Positions 22,530 through 31,027 of a stretch of 39,511 nt of DNA are shown here, piece by piece. How positions within the stretch are numbered: the stretch's first letter is position 1; every line of letters starts with the position of its first letter. Location of the stretch: contig NZ_JAINVF010000040.1 in the NCBI RefSeq assembly GCF_020400585.1, positions 1 to 39,511 on the forward strand, read 5' to 3'. A model generated the notes under the pieces. That model was not told where the DNA came from and made no database searches. It was given only the letters and a program-made list of their open reading frames with translations. Origin of the DNA: Streptomyces sp. NK08204. GTDB lineage: Bacteria > Actinomycetota > Actinomycetes > Streptomycetales > Streptomycetaceae. A program made the translations under genes and the position numbers.

Positions 22530-25500
22530 ATGTCCGTGCACAGCCATACGGCAGTCCAAGACACAGCTGCCACCCCTGAGTTCCCGCGCCACGTGGTGAC
22601 CGCGGTCCTCGTCTCCCACGACGGCGCCCGCTGGCTGCCCGACGCGCTCGCCGGCCTGCTCGGCCAGGAGCGCCCCGTGCAGCACGCGGTGGCCGCCGAC
22701 ACCGGCAGCGCGGACGACTCCGCCCAGCTGCTCAGCGACGCCCTCGGCGACGGCAACGTCCTGCACCTCGCGCGCCGCACCGGCTTCGGCCAGGCCGTCG
22801 AGGAGGTGAGCCGCACCGCCCCTCTCCTCACCCCGGACGACCTGCCCTACCTCAAGCGCCCCAGCAGCTGGGACCCGGTCACGCGCAGCTGGCGCGACGA
22901 CGCCTACGACCTGCCCGACCTGCCCCACGGCGAGCCCATCCAGTGGCTGTGGCTGCTGCACGACGACTGCGCCCCCGAACCCGACGCCCTCGCCCAGCTG
23001 CTGCGCGTCGTGGACAACGAACTCGAACTGGGCCGCGACGACGTGGCCGTCGTCGGCCCCAAGCTGCGCGGCTGGTACGACCGCCGCCAGCTGCTGGAGG
23101 TCGGCGTCTCCCTCGCCAACTCCGGCCGCCGCTGGACCGGTCTGGACCGCCGCGAACAGGACCAGGGCCAGCACGACCACGTCCGCACCGTGCTGTCCGT
23201 CTCCACGGCAGGCATGCTGATCCGCCGCGACGTCTTCGAACAGCTCGGCGGATTCGACCGCCGGCTGCCCCTGATGCGCGACGACGTCGACCTGTGCTGG
23301 CGCGCCCACACCGCCGGCCACCGCGTCCTCGTCGCCCCCGACGCCGTCGTCCGGCACGCCGAGGCCGCCTCCCGCGAGCGCCGCACCGTCGACTGTGTGG
23401 GCCGCACCGCCGCCTCTCCGCACAAGGTCGACAAGGCGGGCGCCGTCTACACCCTCCTCGTCAACACCCGTGCCGCCGCGCTGCCCTGGGTGCTGGTGCG
23501 GCTCGTCCTCGGCACCTTCCTCAGAACCTTCGCCTACCTCGTCGGCAAGGTCCCCGGCCAGGCCGTCGACGAGATCCGCGGCCTGCTGGGCACCCTGCTG
23601 CGGCCCGAGCGGATCGTCGCCGGACGGCGCAGGCGCGGCCCCTCCCGGATCGACAAGGCCGAACTGCGCCGGCTCTTCCCGCCGCCCGGCGCGACCGTCC
23701 GCGCCACCGTGGAGCAGGTCGCCGGCAACTTCACCGGCGGCTCCGACCCCGACACCTCCTCGGCCGGCCGGCACGGCGGCGCCGTCGAGTCCGGGCCCGG
23801 CGGAGACGACGCCGACTTCCTGGAGGTCGAGCAGTTCGCCCGGCTCAAGCGGATCGCCCGCAAGCCCGGCCCGGTGCTCTTCCTCGGGCTGCTCCTGGTC
23901 TCGCTCGTCGCCTGCCGCGCCCTGCTCGGCGGCGGCGCGCTCGCGGGGGGCGCCCTGCTGCCCGCCCCGGCCGACGCCGCCGACCTGTGGTCCCGCTACA
24001 CCGACTCCTGGCACCAGGTGGGCGCGGGCGGCACCTCCTCCGCCCCGCCGTACCTGGCCGTCGTCGCGACACTCGCCTCGATCCTGTTCGGCTCCACCGG
24101 GCTCGCCGTCACCGTCCTGCTGGTCTGCTCGGTGCCGCTGGCCGGGCTCACCGCGTACTTCGCCTCCCGTCCGCTCGTCACCTCCCGCCTGCTGCGTGCC
24201 TGGGCGGCCATCGCCTACGCCTTCCTGCCCGCCGTCACCGGCGCGCTGGCCGGCGGCCGTATCGGCACCGCCGTCCTCGCCGTGCTGCTGCCGCTCCTCG
24301 CGCGCGCGGGCGTCGCCGCCTCGGGCCTCGCGCACCGCTCCGGCACGCGCGGCAGCTGGCGCGCCACCTGGGCGTACGCGCTGCTGCTGACCCTCGGCAC
24401 CGCCTTCACACCGATCGTCTGGCCCATCGCGCTGATCCTGGGCCTCGGCGTGCTGGTGCTGCGCCGCACCGACCCTGTGGCGTACGGCCTGCGCTTCCTC
24501 GCCCAGCTCGGCACCCCGCTGGTGCTCCTCGCCCCTTGGTCGCTGACCCTGCTCCCGGCCGGTTTCTTCGAGGAAGCCGGACTGAAGTACGACCCCTCGA
24601 CCGCCTCCGCGCTCGACCTGCTCGGTGCCAGCCCCGGCGGGCCCGGCACCGTGCACGGCCTGATGCTCATCGGCATCGTCCTCGCCGCACTCGCCGCACT
24701 CCTGCGTTCCGAGCGCCAGTCGGGCATCCGGACCGCCTGGGCGGTGGCCCTGGTGGGCCTCGTCCTCGGCGTCCTGTCCAACCACTCCGGCTGGGCCGGA
24801 CCGGCCACCCTCGTCTACGGCATCGCCCTGCTGGCCGCCGCCGTGCTCGGCGCCGACGGGGCACGCGCGCGCGTGGCCGAGCAGAGCTTCGGCTGGCGCC
24901 AGCCCGTCGCCGCCCTGATCGCCTTCACCTCGGCCGCAGGCACCCTGCTCGTCGCCGCCGGCTGGATGATCGGCGGCGCCGGCGGCCCGCTGGAGCGCCG
25001 CGACCCGGTCCAGGTGCCCGCGTTCGTCGCCGAGGACTCCGGCACTCGCGACCAGGCCCGCACCCTGATCCTGGACAGCGACTCCGCCGCACGCGTGCGC
25101 TACACCCTCGTGCGCGGCTCCGGCGTGCGCATGGGAGACGCCGAACTCGCCGCCGCCGACGGGGAGAACGCGAAGCTCGACAAGGTCGTCGCCAACCTCG
25201 TCGCCGGTTCCGGCGCCGACCAGGCGAACCAGCTCGGCGGCTTCGCCGTCCGCTACGTCCTCGTCCACAAGGGCGCGCCCCGCCAGATCACCCGCGTCCT
25301 CGACGCCACCCCCGGCCTGTCCCGGCTCAGCCAGCAGAGCGGCAGCGCCCTGTGGCGCGTCGACCAGCAGGTCTCCCGCGCCACCATCGTCGCCGCCGAC
25401 GGCTCCGGCACCGCCCGGCCCGTCGCCGCCGGACCTGTCGAGGTCCACGCCTCCATCCCGTCGGGCGCCGACGGCCGCGTCCTGCGCCTGGCCGACGCCG

Positions 25501-26225
25501 CCGACGACGGCTGGACGGCCACCCTGGACGGCAAGCCGCTCACCCGTACCACGGTCGACGGCTGGGCCCAGGGCTTCCGGCTCCCCGCCACCGGCGGCAG
25601 GCTGGACGTCCGCTACGAAGAACCGATCGCCCACACCGCCTGGCTGTGGGCCCAGGCCGCCCTCGCCGTCGTCCTCGTCGTCCTCGCGCTGCCCGGCCGC
25701 CGCCGGGACGTCGACGACGACCTGCCCGAGGAGCAGCCCGTCCCCGCCCAGGCCACCACCGGCGAGGGCCGCCGCGCCCGTCGCCTGCGCGCCCAGGCCG
25801 AGGATGCGTCCGAGCCGGAGCAGCCCGGCTCCGAGCAGCCCGCCCCCGGCAGCGTGCCTCCTCCTCCGGAGCAGGCCCCGGCCGCCGTCCCGCACCAGCA
25901 GCCGTACGGCGACTGGGACGCCGCGTCCTACCCGGGCGACGAATACGGCGGCTACGACGCCGGTCACTACGAGGGCGCCGGTCAGTACGAGGGCGCCGAC
26001 CAGTACCAGGGCGCCGACCAGTACCAGACGGCCGGTTACGACCAGCAGGCCTACCAGCCCGACGCCTACGAGGCGGGCCAGTACGACCCCTACGCCTACG
26101 GCACCGCCGGACAGCAGCCGTACGACCCCGCGGCCTACCAGCAGGGCTACGACCCGGCGTACGACCCGGCGGCCCACCACCCCCACGGCACCGGCAGTGA
26201 GCGCCCCGACGGGAGCCAGCAGTGA
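22530..26225 (+). CDS. Large multi-domain family 2 glycosyltransferase, polytopic membrane protein with Tyr-rich tail
   Basis: The 1231-residue product starts with a GT2 domain (about 20-330): VVTAVLVSHDGARWLPDAL, a WLLHDDCAPEP nucleotide-sugar site, and MRDDVDLCWRAHTAGHRVL. From about residue 445 a series of hydrophobic segments (FLGLLLVSLVACRALLG, ILFGSTGLAVTVLLVCSVPL and several more) makes a polytopic membrane region. A probably extracytoplasmic beta-rich domain follows (about 830-1030), then a last membrane segment (ALAVVLVVLALPG) and an acidic, Tyr/Gln/Pro-rich cytoplasmic tail with YxGADQYQ repeats. This architecture is typical of conserved actinobacterial envelope transferases; the glycan made is not known to me. 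The stop overlaps the DUF5719 start by 4 bases. No strong ribosome binding site precedes ATG 22530. Confidence 0.87.
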   Translation: MSVHSHTAVQDTAATPEFPRHVVTAVLVSHDGARWLPDALAGLLGQERPVQHAVAADTGSADDSAQLLSDALGDGNVLHLARRTGFGQAVEEVSRTAPLLTPDDLPYLKRPSSWDPVTRSWRDDAYDLPDLPHGEPIQWLWLLHDDCAPEPDALAQLLRVVDNELELGRDDVAVVGPKLRGWYDRRQLLEVGVSLANSGRRWTGLDRREQDQGQHDHVRTVLSVSTAGMLIRRDVFEQLGGFDRRLPLMRDDVDLCWRAHTAGHRVLVAPDAVVRHAEAASRERRTVDCVGRTAASPHKVDKAGAVYTLLVNTRAAALPWVLVRLVLGTFLRTFAYLVGKVPGQAVDEIRGLLGTLLRPERIVAGRRRRGPSRIDKAELRRLFPPPGATVRATVEQVAGNFTGGSDPDTSSAGRHGGAVESGPGGDDADFLEVEQFARLKRIARKPGPVLFLGLLLVSLVACRALLGGGALAGGALLPAPADAADLWSRYTDSWHQVGAGGTSSAPPYLAVVATLASILFGSTGLAVTVLLVCSVPLAGLTAYFASRPLVTSRLLRAWAAIAYAFLPAVTGALAGGRIGTAVLAVLLPLLARAGVAASGLAHRSGTRGSWRATWAYALLLTLGTAFTPIVWPIALILGLGVLVLRRTDPVAYGLRFLAQLGTPLVLLAPWSLTLLPAGFFEEAGLKYDPSTASALDLLGASPGGPGTVHGLMLIGIVLAALAALLRSERQSGIRTAWAVALVGLVLGVLSNHSGWAGPATLVYGIALLAAAVLGADGARARVAEQSFGWRQPVAALIAFTSAAGTLLVAAGWMIGGAGGPLERRDPVQVPAFVAEDSGTRDQARTLILDSDSAARVRYTLVRGSGVRMGDAELAAADGENAKLDKVVANLVAGSGADQANQLGGFAVRYVLVHKGAPRQITRVLDATPGLSRLSQQSGSALWRVDQQVSRATIVAADGSGTARPVAAGPVEVHASIPSGADGRVLRLADAADDGWTATLDGKPLTRTTVDGWAQGFRLPATGGRLDVRYEEPIAHTAWLWAQAALAVVLVVLALPGRRRDVDDDLPEEQPVPAQATTGEGRRARRLRAQAEDASEPEQPGSEQPAPGSVPPPPEQAPAAVPHQQPYGDWDAASYPGDEYGGYDAGHYEGAGQYEGADQYQGADQYQTAGYDQQAYQPDAYEAGQYDPYAYGTAGQQPYDPAAYQQGYDPAYDPAAHHPHGTGSERPDGSQQ
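25965..26030 (+). repeat. 18-bp coding tandem repeats in the glycosyltransferase tail
   Basis: Units at 25965-25982, 25983-26000, 26001-26018 and a partial one at 26019-26030 follow the pattern CAGTACGAGGGCGCCGAC and encode repeated QY(E/Q)GAD. Such in-frame arrays can vary in copy number between strains. Confidence 0.8.
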
Positions 26226-27748
26226 ACCGCACGACCCTGTCCCTGATCGCCGGCACGAGCGCGCTCGCCGCCGTCACCGTCTTCGCCGTGCTCGACACGC
26301 CGTCCGCGTCCGGTGCCGACACCGCCAGGGCCGCCGCCCAACTGCCCGTGGAGCGAACGGCCCTGCTGTGCCCGGCGCCGAGCATCTCCGACATCGCCGA
26401 CACCGCGTACACGTCGTTCACGCCTGTCACCAAGGGCACCGGGAGCGCCGGCAGGGCCGAGCTCCGGGCGGCCCCCGAGCCGGCGGGCGGCACGGGCGGC
26501 GGCGCCGCGAACAGCAAGGACGGCAAGACCGGCAAGGACGGCAAGAAGGCGGCGCAAGACGCCGTCCTCACCCCGAAGGAGCCCGGCACGCCCGCCACCG
26601 GTGACACCTCCGGTGCCGACGAGCCCGCGCTCGTCGGCACCGCCGACGGGAGGTTCGCGCCCGGCTGGACCGTCCAGGAGACCACCGAGGTCGCCGCCGG
26701 CACCGGCCGCGGCCTCCACGGCGTCAACTGCACCGCTCCTGACACCGAGTTCTGGTTCCCCGGCGCCAGCACGGCGGACAACCGCACCGACTACGTCCAC
26801 CTGACCAACCCCGACGACTCCGCCGCCGTCGTCGACGTCGAGCTGTACGGCAAGAACGGCGCCATCAAGTCCGCGTACGGCGACGGCTTCACGATCCCGC
26901 CGCACACGAGCAAGCCGATCCTGCTGTCCACGCTCACCGACGAGCGGCAGAGCGACGTGACCGTGCACGTCGGCGTGCGCAGCGGCCGGGTCGGCGCGGC
27001 CGTACAGGCCCTGGACGACAAGCTCGGCGGCGACTGGCTGGCCGCGTCCGCCGACCCGGCCGGCAGCCTGGTCCTGCCCGGCATCCCGAAGGACGCCACC
27101 GACGTCCGCCTGATCGCGTTCACGCCCGGCGGCGACGACGCCGACCTGAAGGTCCGCCTGGCCTCCCCCAGCGGCCTGATCACCCCGGCCGGGAACGAGA
27201 CCCTGCACGTCAAGTCCGGCATGACGACGGCGGCCGATCTCGGCGACGTCACCCGGGGCGAGGCGGGCTCGCTGATCCTCACGCCCGCCGACCAGGCCGT
27301 ACCGGTCGTGGCGGCGCTGCAGGTGGTGCGCGGCAAGGGCGGCAGCCAGGAAACGGCGTTCATCCCGGCCACCGCCCCGGTCGGCACCCGCGCGACGTCG
27401 GCCGACAACAGCGGCAAGGGCACGACCCTCTCGCTGACCGCGCCCACCGGCACGGCCACCGTCAAGGTGACCGCCTCGGCGGGCAGCGAGGGCGGCACGC
27501 CGGCCACGAAGACCTACACGATCAGATCCGGCGCCACGCAGGACGTCGCGGCCCCCGTCCCCTCGGGTCTGAAGGGCACCTACGCCCTGACGGTGGAGCC
27601 CGTCTCCGGCGCCCCGGTCTACGCCGCCCGTACCCTGTCGGCCACCGAGGGCGGCATCCCCGGCTTCACGGTCCAGACCCTGCCCGACGACCGGGGAACG
27701 GTGGCCGTACCGGAGGCGGAGGAGGACGTGTCGGTGGCGCAGAAGTAG
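26222..27748 (+). CDS. DUF5719 family secreted or membrane-anchored protein, coupled to the large glycosyltransferase
   Basis: The 508-residue product starts with an N-terminal hydrophobic segment (TLSLIAGTSALAAVTVFAVL) that may be a signal anchor or signal peptide. After a Gly/Lys/Ala-rich low-complexity linker (about 65-135) comes a mostly beta-strand exported domain, including WFPGASTADNRTDYVHLTNPDDSAAVVDVELYG and further repeats of similar strand patterns. No catalytic motif is visible. GTG 26222 overlaps the upstream TGA in a GTGA, so the two proteins are made together and probably work as a pair, with this one helping or receiving the product outside the membrane. The function is otherwise unknown. 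Confidence 0.84.
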   Translation: MNRTTLSLIAGTSALAAVTVFAVLDTPSASGADTARAAAQLPVERTALLCPAPSISDIADTAYTSFTPVTKGTGSAGRAELRAAPEPAGGTGGGAANSKDGKTGKDGKKAAQDAVLTPKEPGTPATGDTSGADEPALVGTADGRFAPGWTVQETTEVAAGTGRGLHGVNCTAPDTEFWFPGASTADNRTDYVHLTNPDDSAAVVDVELYGKNGAIKSAYGDGFTIPPHTSKPILLSTLTDERQSDVTVHVGVRSGRVGAAVQALDDKLGGDWLAASADPAGSLVLPGIPKDATDVRLIAFTPGGDDADLKVRLASPSGLITPAGNETLHVKSGMTTAADLGDVTRGEAGSLILTPADQAVPVVAALQVVRGKGGSQETAFIPATAPVGTRATSADNSGKGTTLSLTAPTGTATVKVTASAGSEGGTPATKTYTIRSGATQDVAAPVPSGLKGTYALTVEPVSGAPVYAARTLSATEGGIPGFTVQTLPDDRGTVAVPEAEEDVSVAQK

Positions 27749-27774
27749 CAGGGGCAGAGGTGCGGAGGCAGCAG

Positions 27775-27802
27775 AGGCAGGGTCGGGGAGGCAGGGTCGG
27801 GG
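27775..27802. repeat. 14-bp tandem repeat in the convergent gap
   Basis: AGGCAGGGTCGGGG occurs twice in tandem (27775-27788, 27789-27802), followed by a shortened third copy AGGCGGGG. It lies in the 78-bp gap between DUF5719 and the metallopeptidase-family gene. Confidence 0.75.
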
Positions 27803-27826
27803 AGGCGGGGATGGCCTGCCCCGGCG

Positions 27827-28279
27827 TCAGTCCTCCCCGTACCGCGGGTCCACCGTCTCGGGGGTGAGTCCCAGCAGCTCGGCGACCTGCTCCACGACCA
27901 CGTCGTGCACCAGCGCGGCCCGCTCGTCCCGCCCCTTGGTCCGGATCTCCACCGGCCTGCGGTACACCACGACACGCGCCGGGCGCCCCTCACGCGCGGG
28001 TACGACCCCGCCCAGGGGCACGGCCTCGTCGCTCCACGTCTGTGTGCCCCGCCCCTCGGGCCGGGGCACCTCCAGCACGAGGAAGTCGATGTCGGCGAGC
28101 TGCGGCCAGCGCCGCTCGAGGCGATCCACGGAGTCCTGCACCAGGTCCGCGAACACCTCGGCCCTGCTGGCCGCGAGCGGTACCTGCGGCGGCGCGATCG
28201 GCCCCCGCATGCCCCGTCCGTGACGATCACGGCGTCGGGGCCCGGGGCCGACGGCAGAAGGAGGTACACGGTTGTCCAT
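27827..28279 (-). CDS. Metallopeptidase (zincin-like) family protein without an HExxH motif
   Basis: The 150-residue product matches the small actinobacterial 'metallopeptidase family' proteins found beside DUF3499 genes: an acidic DIDFLVLEVP strand, then VVVYRRPVEIRTKGRDERAALVHDVVVEQVAELLGLTPETVDP. In active zincins the helix here reads HExxH. In this protein it reads H-D-V-V-V-E-Q, so the second His is missing and the Glu is displaced. It is probably not an active peptidase unless it binds metal differently. Start ATG 28279 follows a GTG at 28282 in the same frame; GAGGA lies about 12-15 bases upstream. It is divergent from the DUF3499 gene. Confidence 0.75.
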   Translation of the reverse strand: MDNRVPPSAVGPGPRRRDRHGRGMRGPIAPPQVPLAASRAEVFADLVQDSVDRLERRWPQLADIDFLVLEVPRPEGRGTQTWSDEAVPLGGVVPAREGRPARVVVYRRPVEIRTKGRDERAALVHDVVVEQVAELLGLTPETVDPRYGED

Positions 28280-28580
28280 CACCGGTGAAGCGTAGTCCTC
28301 GCACCCACCGCCTGCCGGGCCCCACGCGGCAACCGCCTCGGTGACGGCTGCCGGCCATGACCCGACCCATGTCTCACGATGACCGTTTCAGCCAAGGTCT
28401 GACTCGTTTCCGTAACCCTCCGAGACCGTCGAACTCAAGGCAATTGGCGGTGTTTGTACCAGCTCATGACCGAACACAGCCCTGCCCGAGCCTGCGTGAG
28501 TGACTGTCTTCGCAGGTCAACGACGGCCGTTCGGAGGGGGCTGTGGCGCGTCTCACAGTACGACACGGTGGAGTGACCTG
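28280..28580. other. Divergent intergenic region, no gene seen
   Basis: About 300 bases between the metallopeptidase-family gene and DUF3499, with lower GC in the middle (around 28370-28470). It should hold both promoters, but I cannot place convincing -35/-10 pairs. A 44-codon frame (28369-28503) has codon use unlike its neighbours and is not called. Confidence 0.6.
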
Positions 28581-29006
28581 GTGCAGAGTCGTCGCGGCCC
28601 GCTCAAGAGTGCGGTACCGTCCAACGTCGTGAGCCCTGTACGTCGCTGTTCGCGCACCGCTTGCGGCCGACCCGCCGTCGCGACGCTGACGTACGTCTAC
28701 GCCGACTCGACCGCGGTCCTCGGCCCGCTCGCCACCTACGCCGAGCCCCACTGCTACGACCTGTGCGCCGAGCACTCCGAGCGCCTGACCGCCCCGCGCG
28801 GCTGGGAGGTCGTCCGCCTCCTCGACGGCTCGGCTCCCGCGCGGCCCAGCGGGGACGATCTGGAAGCGCTCGCCAACGCCGTGCGCGAGGCGGCCCGCCC
28901 CCAGGAACGCGCGGCCGGGGCGGGCGGCGGCGCAGCGCGCACCGCGGACCCCATGGAAGTCGCCCGTCGCGGCCACCTCCGCGTCCTGCGCTCGCCGGAC
29001 AACTGA
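28581..29006 (+). CDS. DUF3499 family protein, putative zinc-ribbon
   Basis: The 141-residue product contains RRCSRTACGRPAVATLTYVYADSTAVLGPL and YAEPHCYDLCAEHSERL. The two Cys pairs (Cys23/Cys28 and the HCYDLC pair) look like a treble-clef or zinc-ribbon metal site. The C-terminal third is Ala/Gly/Arg-rich and probably disordered. The family is conserved in Actinobacteria next to phosphomannomutase and is of unknown function; a nucleic-acid- or protein-binding role is only a guess from the zinc site. Start GTG 28581 is preferred because GTGGAG precedes it by about 8 bases; GTG 28629 lacks such a site. manB follows 129 bases later. Confidence 0.83.
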   Translation: MQSRRGPLKSAVPSNVVSPVRRCSRTACGRPAVATLTYVYADSTAVLGPLATYAEPHCYDLCAEHSERLTAPRGWEVVRLLDGSAPARPSGDDLEALANAVREAARPQERAAGAGGGAARTADPMEVARRGHLRVLRSPDN

Positions 29007-29094
29007 CCCCTCCGAACAGCGCGACGCCCGGCCCGCCGCCCGGCCATCGACGGGCCACATGACGTCGGCGCACAGGTCCCTCACCCCTGGCGGG

Positions 29095-29100
29095 TAGTTT
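29095..29100 (+). promoter_or_regulatory. Possible -10 element before manB
   Basis: TAGTTT at 29095-29100 lies about 36 bases before the manB start, but no good -35 is at the right distance. AGGAGG (29122-29127) is the manB ribosome binding site. Confidence 0.3.
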
Positions 29101-29135
29101 GTGGGCACCCATAGAACGTTCAGGAGGGTTTGGCC

Positions 29136-30500
29136 GTGGCTGCTGATCTGTCGCAGATCGTGAAGGCGTACGACGTACGCGGAGTGGTCCCGGACCAGTG
29201 GGACGAGTCACTGGCCGAACTCTTCGGCGCCGCCTTCGCGGACGTGACCGGCGCGGCGGCCATCGTCGTCGGCCACGACATGCGCCCCTCGTCCCCCGGC
29301 CTGTCCCGCGCCTTCGCGCGCGGCGCGGCCGACCGCGGCGCGGACGTCACCGAGATCGGCCTGTGCTCCACCGACCAGCTCTACTACGCCTCCGGCGCGC
29401 TGAACCTGCCCGGCGCCATGTTCACGGCCTCCCACAACCCGGCGCAGTACAACGGCATCAAGCTGTGCCGCGCGGGCGCCGCGCCCGTCGGCCAGGACAC
29501 GGGCCTGACACAGATCCGCGAACTGGTCGAGAAGTGGCTGGAGTCGGACGCCCCCGAGCCGGTCGCCGAGCCGGGAACCCTCACCACGCGCGAGACGCTG
29601 GAGGATTACGCGGCGCACCTGCGCTCGCTCGTCGACCTGACCTCCATCCGCCCCCTGAAGGTCGTGGTCGACGCCGGCAACGGCATGGGCGGCCACACCG
29701 TCCCCACCGTCTTCGCCGGCCTGCCTCTGACCCTCGTCCCGATGTACTTCGAGCTGGACGGCACCTTCCCCAACCACGAGGCCAACCCGCTCGACCCGGC
29801 GAACCTCGTCGACCTGCAGAAGCGGGTCCCGGCCGAGGGCGCCGACCTCGGCATCGCCTTCGACGGCGACGCCGACCGTTGCTTCGTCGTGGACGAGAAC
29901 GGCGACCCCGTGTCCCCCTCCGCGATCACCGCGCTGGTCGCCGCGCGCGAGCTGGCCCGCAACGGCGGCAAGGGCACCGTCATCCACAATCTGATCACCT
30001 CCCGCACGGTCCCCGAGGTCGTCGAGGAGAACGGCGGCACCCCCGTCCGCACCCGCGTCGGCCACTCCTTCATCAAGGCCGAGATGGCCCGGACGGGCGC
30101 GATCTTCGGCGGCGAGCACTCGGCCCACTACTACTTCAAGGACTTCTGGAACGCCGACACCGGCATGCTGGCCGCCCTGCACGTCCTTGCGGCCCTCGGC
30201 GGCCAGGACGGCCCCCTGTCCGCCCTCGTCGCCCAGTACGACCGCTACGCGGGCTCCGGCGAGATCAACTCCACGGTCGCCGACCAGACCGCCCGCCTCG
30301 CCGCGATCCGCGCCGCCTACCAGGACCGCGCCGACGTGACGCTGGACGACCTCGACGGCCTCACGGTCGCCGCCGACGACTGGTGGTTCAACGTCCGCCC
30401 GTCCAACACGGAGCCTCTGCTGCGCCTGAACGCGGAGGCGAAGGACGAGGCGACGATGGTGAGGATCAGGGACGAGGCGCTGGCCATCATCCGGGGCTGA
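29136..30500 (+). CDS. manB: Phosphomannomutase
   Basis: Interconverts mannose-6-phosphate and mannose-1-phosphate (phosphohexomutase family), feeding GDP-mannose synthesis. The 454-residue product has all four active-site elements: TASHNP with phosphoserine Ser99, the metal loop DGDADR (243-248), the sugar-binding GGEHSAHYYF, and the phosphate-binding RPSNTEPLLR near the C-terminus. GTG 29136 sits 8 bases after AGGAGG. TTG 29130 in the same frame is too close to it. It leads a run with the Trm112-like, SIS-domain and manA genes, all on the plus strand. Confidence 0.95.
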   Translation: MAADLSQIVKAYDVRGVVPDQWDESLAELFGAAFADVTGAAAIVVGHDMRPSSPGLSRAFARGAADRGADVTEIGLCSTDQLYYASGALNLPGAMFTASHNPAQYNGIKLCRAGAAPVGQDTGLTQIRELVEKWLESDAPEPVAEPGTLTTRETLEDYAAHLRSLVDLTSIRPLKVVVDAGNGMGGHTVPTVFAGLPLTLVPMYFELDGTFPNHEANPLDPANLVDLQKRVPAEGADLGIAFDGDADRCFVVDENGDPVSPSAITALVAARELARNGGKGTVIHNLITSRTVPEVVEENGGTPVRTRVGHSFIKAEMARTGAIFGGEHSAHYYFKDFWNADTGMLAALHVLAALGGQDGPLSALVAQYDRYAGSGEINSTVADQTARLAAIRAAYQDRADVTLDDLDGLTVAADDWWFNVRPSNTEPLLRLNAEAKDEATMVRIRDEALAIIRG

Positions 30501-30554
30501 GGCCGGTCGGCGCCCGCGCCCTCCCGCCGGCCGAATCGAGCGACGGACAGGCGC

Positions 30555-30646
30555 AGGCGGCAGGCGCAGGCGGCGGCCAGGCAGGCCAGGCGGCAGGCGC
30601 AGGCGGCGGCCGGGCCCAGGCCACGCGGCAGGCACAGGCGGCGGCC
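30555..30646 (+). repeat. Three imperfect 24-bp G/C-rich direct repeats after manB
   Basis: Copies at 30555-30578 and 30588-30611 are identical (AGGCGGCAGGCGCAGG core then CGGCGGCC). A third copy, 30623-30646, differs at two or three positions. They lie in the 274-bp gap between manB and the Trm112-like gene and show one-strand purine bias. No gene is evident in the gap. Confidence 0.85.
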
Positions 30647-30774
30647 AGGCAGACCAGCGGCAGGCCAGGGGGGCAACGCCCCTGGTCGGCACGGCAGCCC
30701 AGCCCGACCACGCCACCAGCGGTACGCTGACCAGCACATCGGCCATGACACTTCCGCCCCCGAAGGGACACACC

Positions 30775-30945
30775 ATGCCGCTCGAAGCCGGCCTCCTGGA
30801 GATCCTCGCCTGCCCGGCCTGCCACGCCCCCCTGGAGGAGCAGGACACCGAGCTGGTCTGCACGGGCCAGGACTGCGGCCTCGCCTACCCCGTCCGCGAC
30901 GGCATCCCGGTCCTCCTCGTGGACGAGGCCCGTCGCCCCGAGTGA
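30775..30945 (+). CDS. Trm112-like zinc-binding small protein
   Basis: The 56-residue product has four cysteines (13, 16, 29 and 34: ACPACHAPL and CTGQDCG) forming the zinc knuckle, then LAYPVRDGIPVLL, the hallmark end of Trm112/UPF0434 proteins. Eukaryotic Trm112 activates several methyltransferases; the bacterial role is unclear. ATG 30775 has GAAGGGA six bases upstream. Its position between phosphomannomutase and the SIS-domain gene is typical of actinobacterial genomes. Confidence 0.9.
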   Translation: MPLEAGLLEILACPACHAPLEEQDTELVCTGQDCGLAYPVRDGIPVLLVDEARRPE

Positions 30946-31027
30946 CGAGGCGTCCCACCCAGCCTCGCAGACCCGGCGCCCGGCGCCCCACCCCCGCACA
31001 GGACCCGGCGATCGGAGACTCCCGCCC

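Noticed and set aside
22371..26186. A 1271-codon open frame on the minus strand opposite the large glycosyltransferase
   Set aside because: It is a shadow of the high-GC plus-strand gene; its translation is low-complexity Gly/Val/Asp/Gln-rich with no domain, while the plus strand encodes a clear GT2 protein.
28369..28503. A 44-codon ORF in the divergent region before DUF3499
   Set aside because: Codon third positions are not G/C-biased as in neighbouring genes, no ribosome binding site is present, and the stretch is more likely promoter DNA.
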